Below, one piece after another: positions 1 through 4,372 of a stretch of 9,567 nt of DNA. Under the pieces are notes generated by a model. It ran no database searches, was not told the origin of the DNA, and saw only the letters and a program-made list of their open reading frames with translations. The translations under genes were made by a program, and so were the position numbers. The stretch is from Bacteroidales bacterium (GTDB lineage: Bacteria > Bacteroidota > Bacteroidia > Bacteroidales > Bacteroidaceae): NCBI GenBank assembly GCA_004555055.1, contig SFJN01000098.1, positions 1 through 9,567 of the forward strand, in the 5' to 3' direction. Numbering within the stretch: the first letter of the stretch is position 1; each line of letters starts with the position of its first letter.

Positions 1-84
1 GGGGGAGATGATAGGGTAAAAGTAGCGTTTTGAAAGGAAAATGCAGGAAAAATTGTACATTTTGTAAAATTAATTGCCGCTTTT

Positions 85-116
85 CTTGCATAAAAACTCA
101 GAATGCCTTAATTTTG
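85..116 (+). promoter_or_regulatory. Candidate sigma-ABfr-type promoter of the small RNA locus
   Basis: TAATTTTG at 109-116 matches the Bacteroidetes -7 consensus TAnnTTTG exactly. CTTG at 85-88 matches three of four bases of the -33 element TTTG, with a 20-nt spacer. Transcription would start near 120-123. No ATG-initiated reading frame follows before the terminator at 262-308, so the promoter probably drives a non-coding transcript. The match is seen in the sequence; activity is inferred. Confidence 0.55.
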
Positions 117-120
117 CAAT

Positions 121-308
121 CGAAAACAAGACAGATAAACATTCTGAACACAAAAAACTTTTGACAGATAAAATACACAACTCAACACATCAACTAAATT
201 ACAGAACTTTTCTAGACTGCGTTATTTTTCGCGATTACTACACTTTTGGTTAGTAGTGAGGGCCGCTGCATTGCATCTGTGTGAGCAGATAGCAGCGGCA
301 TTTTTTTT
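121..308 (+). ncRNA. Candidate small non-coding RNA of about 190 nt
   Basis: A consensus promoter (85-116) and a strong intrinsic terminator (262-308) bracket about 190 nt that contain no ATG, which points to a stand-alone small RNA. The 5' half is A/C-rich and looks unstructured; it carries a 10-base direct repeat, GACAGATAAA, at 130-139 and 163-172. The 3' half contains a hairpin with a 7-bp stem, TTACTAC pairing with GTAGTGA (one G-U pair), at about 235-259, directly followed by the terminator hairpin. The transporter gene to the right is convergent, so this is not a leader of that gene. I do not recognise an RNA family; the length resembles 6S RNA, but I see no long end-to-end pairing with a central bubble. 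It could instead be the 3' untranslated region of a gene that ends left of the window. Confidence 0.4.
262..308 (+). terminator. Rho-independent terminator
   Basis: An 8-bp perfect outer stem, GCCGCTGC (262-269) with GCAGCGGC (292-299), encloses an inner 5-bp stem, ATCTG (275-279) with CAGAT (286-290). Eight T residues follow at 301-308. The T-run lies only on the + strand side, so it ends a rightward transcript. On the - strand the hairpin is preceded by A8 and not followed by a U-tract, so it is at best a poor terminator for the convergent transporter gene. Confidence 0.85.
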
Positions 309-343
309 GCCGTTTCTGCAAGATTCCTGCCAGTCTTCGCGCC

Positions 344-1309
344 TCATTCTTCCCCTTCTTTTCCACTGTGTTTCCCATGCAGGTAGAGCTGGTAGGAATT
401 CACCACGTTGTGCCATATGCTGTAAAATCCGCCTGCCACCGAAGTAATGGGTGTGAAGAATGTATATCCAAGCCATATGGCAAGTACCGTATTCTTTTGT
501 CCGAGCGACTGTCCGCCGGTAATCTTCTCGTCGTAATATCCGCCAATCTTACGACCCAGCCAGAACTGTATGCCACAGCTGGCAAAGGATACGGCCACCA
601 ACCATAGTTGAACCTCCATGGTGACGTGGCTGTGCACGATGTGCCGTGTGGTGACTGCCATGGCCAAAGCAAGTGCCACTACCCAAAGGTAGAAAGCCAG
701 ATCGCGTACTGCCGTGACGCGGCGGTGGATATAAGGCAAAAAGCGGCGTATCAGAAATGCCGTGAGCAGGGGAAGCAGCAGCAGGGGGAACACTTTGGCA
801 AGGATGAGCGCGAAGGCGTTCCAATGAGACATCAGAGGGTTAGGATGTACAAATGGTACAACAGCGGGAATGAGCAGGGCCGCAAAAAGATTGATGAGCA
901 TGGTATAGGTGATGATGTGCTGGGCATTGCCGCCCAACTTGCGGGTGACGACGGCACCTGCTGTGGCAGTTGGGCAGATGAAGCAAATCATCCCCCCTTC
1001 CAATACAATGCGCATGTCGCTGTGGGGCAAAGCCGCCAGCACTCCTCCGAGACCCACAAACATGGCGCATTGGAAGGCCAAAAGCCACCAATGGTAGCGG
1101 CAAAGACGCAGTTGGCGAGGGTCGACCTTGCAGAAGGTGAGAAAGAGCATGGAAAAGATGAGCAGAGGTTGCACCGTTTCCACACTGCGCAATATCAGAT
1201 TGTGGGTGGTTGTACACAGATGAGCGGCATGGCAAAGGAAATAGCCTGCCACACCGCTGAGAATGGAGAAAATAAGAATCCAGTCCTTGATGAATTTCAG
1301 CAAACGCAT
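344..1309 (-). CDS. BASS/SBF-family (bile acid:sodium symporter-like) membrane transporter
   Basis: This 321-residue polytopic inner-membrane protein has about nine or ten hydrophobic segments, starting with one at about residues 8-25 and ending near residue 300. Two regions recall the BASS (SBF) fold: a central ICPTATAGAVVTRKLGG stretch (about 111-127), placed like the family's crossover motif after helix 4, and the C-terminal block GQSLGQKNTVLAIWLGYTFFTP followed by a Trp-His-Asn-containing helix (about 266-302). Family members are secondary transporters, often sodium-coupled, for organic anions such as bile acids, pantothenate or 2-oxo acids. The substrate cannot be read from sequence, and a bile-acid label would be overreach. 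ATG at 1309 is the first methionine and gives an N-terminus MRLLKFIKDW leading straight into helix 1; no Shine-Dalgarno is visible, as usual for the phylum. The C-terminal tail is short and charged. The gene lies 186 bp downstream of the rhodanese gene on the same strand, with a 12-bp hairpin between, so co-transcription is uncertain. Confidence 0.8.
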   Translation of the reverse strand: MRLLKFIKDWILIFSILSGVAGYFLCHAAHLCTTTHNLILRSVETVQPLLIFSMLFLTFCKVDPRQLRLCRYHWWLLAFQCAMFVGLGGVLAALPHSDMRIVLEGGMICFICPTATAGAVVTRKLGGNAQHIITYTMLINLFAALLIPAVVPFVHPNPLMSHWNAFALILAKVFPLLLLPLLTAFLIRRFLPYIHRRVTAVRDLAFYLWVVALALAMAVTTRHIVHSHVTMEVQLWLVAVSFASCGIQFWLGRKIGGYYDEKITGGQSLGQKNTVLAIWLGYTFFTPITSVAGGFYSIWHNVVNSYQLYLHGKHSGKEGEE

Positions 1310-1371
1310 GATGTTGGAGATGGTATATTGTTATATAGAAGGGTTAGTCCTGTTTAGTTCGTGTATATAGT

Positions 1372-1402
1372 GAGCAGCGAGAGGATGTTGCTCTCGCTGC
1401 TC
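1372..1402 (-). terminator. Perfect 12-bp hairpin between rhodanese and transporter genes (possible terminator)
   Basis: GAGCAGCGAGAG (1372-1383) pairs perfectly with CTCTCGCTGCTC (1391-1402) around a 7-nt loop. It lies 93 bp past the rhodanese stop and 62 bp before the transporter start. Neither side has a U-tract, so it could be a non-canonical terminator or processing site for the rhodanese mRNA, or part of the transporter's 5' leader. The hairpin is certain; its role is inferred. Confidence 0.4.
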
Positions 1403-1495
1403 CATCGATTCCTGGGTTCTGTATGGTATAAACAAGCAGGCCCTCGCTTAGGAAACGCTTTGTATGGGCTACCTGAGATGCTGCCCCCCCCACGG

Positions 1496-1885
1496 TTATT
1501 CCTTTACAGTCGGCATGCCGGCCTGTTGCCAGGCTATGAATCCGCCGCGCATGTCCACCACGCGCAGACCGCGTGCCGTCATCAGTTGTGCGGCACGTTG
1601 GCTGCGGCGTCCGCTACGGCAGTAGATGTAATAGGTATGGTCGGTGTCAAAACCTGCAATGCCTTTGGCGAAAGCCGTTTCGTCGAGGACATTTAGATTC
1701 ATGGCCCCTTCCAGATGTCCGGCGCGAAACTCGTCACTGCGGCGCACATCTACCAATATGGCAGCGGTATCCTGTTTCAGCGCAGCGGAATATTCTTCGA
1801 CGGGAAGTTGCCTCCCGGAGTCGTCGGCACGGCATGATGAGCAGAGTCCGAGGAGCGCGAGAACGGAAATGAAGAGGTTTTTCAT
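1496..1885 (-). CDS. Rhodanese-domain lipoprotein
   Basis: The product has 129 residues: a lipoprotein signal peptide followed by one rhodanese domain. The N-terminus MKNLFISVLALLGLCSSC fits a lipobox ending at Cys18, so the mature protein is probably lipid-anchored and faces the periplasm or outer membrane. The rhodanese domain spans about residues 28-127. It has the LVDVRRSDEF-AGHLEGAMNL block (44-64), the active-site loop CRSGRRS with catalytic Cys89, and the C-terminal GGFIAWQQAGMP signature. Single-domain rhodaneses carry persulfide sulfur on the catalytic Cys and pass it to thiol acceptors; here the acceptor is unknown. Length is normal for a secreted single-domain member. ATG 1885 is chosen because it begins the signal peptide. 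The repeat element starts 14 bp upstream of this codon, so most of the gene's upstream region is element DNA. The stop is followed five bases later by a run of eight G on the coding strand. Confidence 0.85.
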   Translation of the reverse strand: MKNLFISVLALLGLCSSCRADDSGRQLPVEEYSAALKQDTAAILVDVRRSDEFRAGHLEGAMNLNVLDETAFAKGIAGFDTDHTYYIYCRSGRRSQRAAQLMTARGLRVVDMRGGFIAWQQAGMPTVKE

Positions 1886-1899
1886 GTAGTATTTTATAC

Positions 1900-1919
1900 A
1901 GGGATGTTCTATAAATTAG
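1900..1919 (+). repeat. Left terminal inverted repeat (20 bp)
   Basis: This 20-bp arm is the exact reverse complement of 2220-2239. Pairing stops at once on both sides: 1899 against 2240 and 1920 against 2219 do not pair. It sits 14 bp upstream of the rhodanese start codon. Confidence 0.9.
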
Positions 1920-1983
1920 TTTATTATTCAATTAGGAAGTGTTCTTATGCTTGGCCACTTGGCTTCGCCTTGCTCTGTCGCGA

Positions 1984-2021
1984 CTCGGGATAGTCTGAGT
2001 AAACTCAGCCTCTCCACTCGC
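1984..2021 (+). repeat. Internal direct repeat, copy 1, with CTGAG-TAAA-CTCAG hairpin
   Basis: This 38-nt segment matches 2113-2150 at 34 of 38 positions. It contains the hairpin CTGAG (1995-1999), loop TAAA, CTCAG (2004-2008). A shared GGCTTCGCC lies upstream of both copies (1961-1969 and 2089-2097), so the duplicated unit is longer than 38 nt. Confidence 0.85.
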
Positions 2022-2112
2022 TGCTCCGTCGCTTTTCAAGCTCTCACTTGTATATTTCTCTCCTTTAAACACTTACATAGCCCGCTATGGCTTCGCCGAA
2101 GATTGGCTGCGG

Positions 2113-2150
2113 CTCGGGATAGTCTAAGTAAACTTAGCCTCTCCGCTCAC
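2113..2150 (+). repeat. Internal direct repeat, copy 2, with CTAAG-TAAA-CTTAG hairpin
   Basis: This is the second copy of the 1984-2021 repeat, offset by 129 bp. Its hairpin is CTAAG (2124-2128), TAAA, CTTAG (2133-2137). Two of the four differences from copy 1 fall on paired positions and turn a G-C pair into A-T, so pairing is kept. Confidence 0.85.
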
Positions 2151-2219
2151 CTTGCACAATCTTTGCGCGTGTTCGCAGGACAGAAATGTACTGCGCGATA
2201 GCTCGAAAACTGTCTCAAG

Positions 2220-2239
2220 CTAATTTATAGAACATCCCT
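2220..2239 (-). repeat. Right terminal inverted repeat (20 bp)
   Basis: This is the exact reverse complement of the left arm at 1900-1919. It lies 25 bp past the stop codon of the leftward gene at 2265-2912. Confidence 0.9.
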
Positions 2240-2264
2240 ACAGTGTTTTATACGTGAAAGGTCT

Positions 2265-2912
2265 TTACCTGTGTATTTCTTCGGCGGAAATGCCAAGCGC
2301 CGACATCAGACTGTAGCCAAGTATTTCCTGGCTGAATCCACGTCCTGACATGGGGGCCATGGTGAAGAGAGTGATGTCCTTGCGCGGCAGGATGATGCGG
2401 ATGCCATTGGCGTCAGTCATTGGCGACCCGTCCTGGTTCTTGGGCTGTGGCGGTGTGGCGCAGAGGTCCTTGACGTTGGCGGTGACACGGCGGCTCTCGT
2501 CGGTGGTGCCGTCGAAGTCGGCCACCACCATCAGGCTTTCGATGTCCTTGTCAAGGAGCAGGGCCTCGAGACTTTCCTTGAAGAAATCGTTGAGGGTGGT
2601 TACTCTTTCAATGGGGCACGATGCCATGGTGAACTCCGCGATGTGGTCCTTGAAGGCTTTTCCGTCAAGCTGGCTGGCGAAATTACCGGGAGTGAAATAG
2701 CGGAACTCCGTCATTTCGCGCGGATGTATGAAGACGGCCTGCACCTCGTTCTCTCCTTCGCGGAGACCGCCGTCCAAGGCAATGCAGTCGAGCCACCGGG
2801 CCAGGTCGGCCTTGGGAAGACGGCGGCCAAGCATGGTTTCAAAGTTGACGGTGAGGTCGAAGGCTACACGGTCGAGATATTCGGCATCAATCAGTATTAC
2901 GTGTGGGCTCAT
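2265..2912 (-). CDS. Conserved Bacteroidales protein of unknown function (DUF6621-like)
   Basis: The product has 215 residues, is soluble, and has no signal peptide or membrane segment. From memory it resembles a Bacteroidales-restricted family annotated DUF6621; I could not check this. Landmarks are the N-terminal VILIDAEYLDRVAFDLTVNFE (about 5-25), LDCIALDGG (about 41-49), NEVQAVFIHP (about 55-64), LDGKAFKDHIAEF in the middle, and an acidic VVADFDGTTDE after a hydrophobic strand (about 134-144). An acidic VILIDAE strand early and a VVADFD strand later recall the arrangement in NYN/PIN-like nuclease folds, but that is only a suggestion. I chose ATG 2912 because its upstream sequence is AT-rich and it places VILID close to the N-terminus. 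ATG 2930 would add six residues (MSAHLL) but lies only six bases past the foot of an 11-bp hairpin. The gene lies downstream of pepT on the same strand. Confidence 0.7.
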   Translation of the reverse strand: MSPHVILIDAEYLDRVAFDLTVNFETMLGRRLPKADLARWLDCIALDGGLREGENEVQAVFIHPREMTEFRYFTPGNFASQLDGKAFKDHIAEFTMASCPIERVTTLNDFFKESLEALLLDKDIESLMVVADFDGTTDESRRVTANVKDLCATPPQPKNQDGSPMTDANGIRIILPRKDITLFTMAPMSGRGFSQEILGYSLMSALGISAEEIHR

Positions 2913-2936
2913 TAATAAATGTGCTGACATTATGGC

Positions 2937-2970
2937 GGAGGGTTCGGAAAACGTGTTTGCCGAACCCTCC
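2937..2970 (-). terminator. Strong hairpin after pepT
   Basis: GGAGGGTTCGG (2937-2947) pairs perfectly with CCGAACCCTCC (2960-2970), an 11-bp stem with a 12-nt loop that can add three more pairs. It starts 20 bp beyond the pepT stop. No U-tract follows on the - strand, so it is either a weak or partial terminator or a stabilising 3' end. Its position just before the next start codon could lower expression of the downstream gene. Confidence 0.5.
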
Positions 2971-2990
2971 TGTAAATGATGTTATTCAGT

Positions 2991-4220
2991 TTACCACTGG
3001 CGCTGGGCAGTGATGCTGACGATGTTCACCACCACTTCGCAGGCCTTTTGAAGGTTGGGTATGGGCAGGAACTCGTGAGGACCGTGGAAGTTGAGTCCGC
3101 CGGCGAAGATGTTGGGGCAGGGCAGTCCCATGAACGACAGCTGGGCACCGTCGGTTCCTCCGCGGATGGCGCGGACCTGTGGCTCAATGCCAGCTTGCTC
3201 CATGGCCTCCTTGATGATGTCGATGACATGCATCACGGGCTCAATCTTTTCGCGCATATTGTAGTACTGGTCTTTGAGCGTCAATACAAGCGTACCTTCA
3301 CCATACTGGCGGTTCATACCCTCGACGAGGCTTGCAACCATCTGTTTACGGGTTTCGAAGCGTGCCCGGTCATGGTCGCGGATGATGTAGCTGACGGTGG
3401 CCTTCTCCACGCTGCCTTCGATACCGGTAAGGTGGAAGAAACCTTCATAGCCTTCGGTGGTAGCCGGAGTCTCCGTAGCTGGCATGCGGTGGATGAAATC
3501 TGCGGCCACCAATGCGGCGTTCACCATTTTTCCCTTGGCATATCCAGGATGTACGCTGACACCGTTGATCTCTATCTTGGCACCGGCCGCATTGAAGTTT
3601 TCGAACTCTATTTCGCCAAGTTCGCCGCCATCCATGGTGTAGGCCCAGTCGCAGCCGAACTTCTTCACGTCGAAATGATGGGCACCCAGACCGATTTCTT
3701 CGTCGGGATTGAATCCTACACGTACCTTTCCGTGCTTGATTTCGGGGTGTGCAAGAAGATATTCCATGGCACTGACAATTTCGGCAATGCCCGCTTTGTC
3801 ATCGGCTCCGAGCAGGGTGTGTCCGTCGGTGACGATGATGTCCTCGCCAACGTGGTCGAGGAGCTCGGGGAAAGTCTTCACGTCCGTCACAATGCCGGCT
3901 TCGGCATCCAGTACAAGGTCCTTGCCGTCATAAGCCTTGACAATGCGGGGCTTGATATCCGCTCCGCTGGCATCGGGGCTGGTGTCCATATGGGCGATGA
4001 AGCCGATGGTGGGCACAGGTTCGTCGGTGTTCGCGGGCAGGGTGGCATAGACGTATCCCATACTGTCCATCTCAACTTCAGTAAGCCCGAGACCCTTGAG
4101 CTCGTCTACAAGATGTGTTGCCAGGGCAAACTGTTTGTGGGTGCTGGGAGTGGTGGTGCTTTCTTCACTGCTCTGTGTGTCGAAAGCCACATACGATAGG
4201 AATCTTTCGGTAATGTCCAT
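2991..4220 (-). CDS. pepT: Peptidase T (tripeptide aminopeptidase)
   Basis: This 409-residue cytoplasmic M20-family zinc aminopeptidase removes the N-terminal residue from tripeptides, a late step in peptide use. Metal and catalytic residues are all visible: His77 and Asp79 in FIAHMDTSPD; Asp140 in LLGADDKAG; Glu174-Glu175 in NPDEEIG; Asp197 in YTMDGGELGE; and a late His in NFHGPHEFLP. The RGGTDGAQLSFMGLPCPN block typical of PepT precedes that His. The dimerisation lid domain lies between about residues 205 and 320. Length equals the usual PepT length of about 410. ATG 4220 gives the canonical MDITERFLSYVAFDTQS start. An upstream in-frame ATG at 4277 would add 19 residues (MHSGTIRHNLL...) that do not look like family sequence and that start close to the predicted transcription start, so I reject it. 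The gene is divergent from the GH84 gene with 152 bp between start codons. Confidence 0.95.
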   Translation of the reverse strand: MDITERFLSYVAFDTQSSEESTTTPSTHKQFALATHLVDELKGLGLTEVEMDSMGYVYATLPANTDEPVPTIGFIAHMDTSPDASGADIKPRIVKAYDGKDLVLDAEAGIVTDVKTFPELLDHVGEDIIVTDGHTLLGADDKAGIAEIVSAMEYLLAHPEIKHGKVRVGFNPDEEIGLGAHHFDVKKFGCDWAYTMDGGELGEIEFENFNAAGAKIEINGVSVHPGYAKGKMVNAALVAADFIHRMPATETPATTEGYEGFFHLTGIEGSVEKATVSYIIRDHDRARFETRKQMVASLVEGMNRQYGEGTLVLTLKDQYYNMREKIEPVMHVIDIIKEAMEQAGIEPQVRAIRGGTDGAQLSFMGLPCPNIFAGGLNFHGPHEFLPIPNLQKACEVVVNIVSITAQRQW

Positions 4221-4291
4221 ATGTGTGTTTATGCTTTGTTTTTCTAAAAGGTTATGGCGGATTGTACCAGAATGCACCGCCTTTGCGGGAG

Positions 4292-4299
4292 CAAAATTA
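4292..4299 (-). promoter_or_regulatory. Candidate -7 box of pepT promoter
   Basis: Read on the - strand, 4299-4292 is TAATTTTG, an exact TAnnTTTG match. I see no good -33 TTTG at the right distance. It predicts a start near 4287 and a 5' leader of about 65 nt before ATG 4220. Confidence 0.5.
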
Positions 4300-4342
4300 C
4301 TAAAAACTCCCGTCTTACTGTGTGAAAGCCAGGAAAAAAACG

Positions 4343-4350
4343 TATATTTG
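4343..4350 (+). promoter_or_regulatory. Candidate -7 box of GH84 gene promoter
   Basis: TATATTTG is an exact TAnnTTTG match; the -33 region is weak. Transcription would begin near 4355, leaving a leader of only about 18 nt before ATG 4373. The box lies inside the 5' extension that would be coding if the upstream in-frame ATG at 4322 were used, which argues for the 4373 start. Confidence 0.55.
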
Positions 4351-4372
4351 CCGAAGTAAAGCCATTAATACT

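Larger units (their letters stand above)
1900..2239. mobile_element. MITE-like 340-bp repeat element with 20-bp terminal inverted repeats
   Basis: Positions 1900-1919 and 2220-2239 are perfect inverted repeats of 20 bp (AGGGATGTTC... and ...GAACATCCCT). They enclose 300 bp without a convincing gene. An 8-bp direct repeat, TTTTATAC, flanks the element: it abuts the left end (1892-1899) and lies six bases beyond the right end (2246-2253). It may be a target-site duplication or chance AT-rich similarity. Inside is a unit duplicated at a spacing of about 129 bp (1961-2021 and 2089-2150). Composition and repetition differ from the adjacent genes. No transposase is encoded, so movement would need an enzyme in trans, as for MITEs. 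An 84-codon open frame (1947-2201) covers most of the element but reads through both repeats and looks spurious. The inverted repeats are certain; mobility is inferred. Confidence 0.6.

Noticed and set aside
1..33. Possible 3' end of a gene entering from the left (frame ending in TGA at 31-33)
   Set aside because: Only ten codons are visible and no family can be recognised, so it cannot be told from chance.
121..308. Classification of the left-edge RNA as 6S RNA
   Set aside because: The length fits, but the two ends do not form the long closing stem with a central bubble that defines 6S RNA.
608..1357. 249-codon open frame antisense to the BASS transporter
   Set aside because: Its composition is low-hydrophobicity and rich in His, Gln and Gly, as expected from the reverse of a membrane protein gene. 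The - strand frame has a coherent transporter sequence.
1947..2201. 84-codon open frame across the repeat element
   Set aside because: It translates both internal repeats (DSLSKLSLS appears twice) and follows the DNA repeat structure. It has no recognisable domain or ribosome binding site and is better explained as chance coding in the element.
2976..4199. 407-codon open frame antisense to pepT
   Set aside because: It is a shadow of pepT, whose catalytic motifs are all intact on the other strand; its translation has no domain I recognise.
4221..4277. N-terminal extension of PepT from ATG 4277
   Set aside because: The canonical PepT start MDITERF is at 4220, and the extension lies in the predicted 5' leader.
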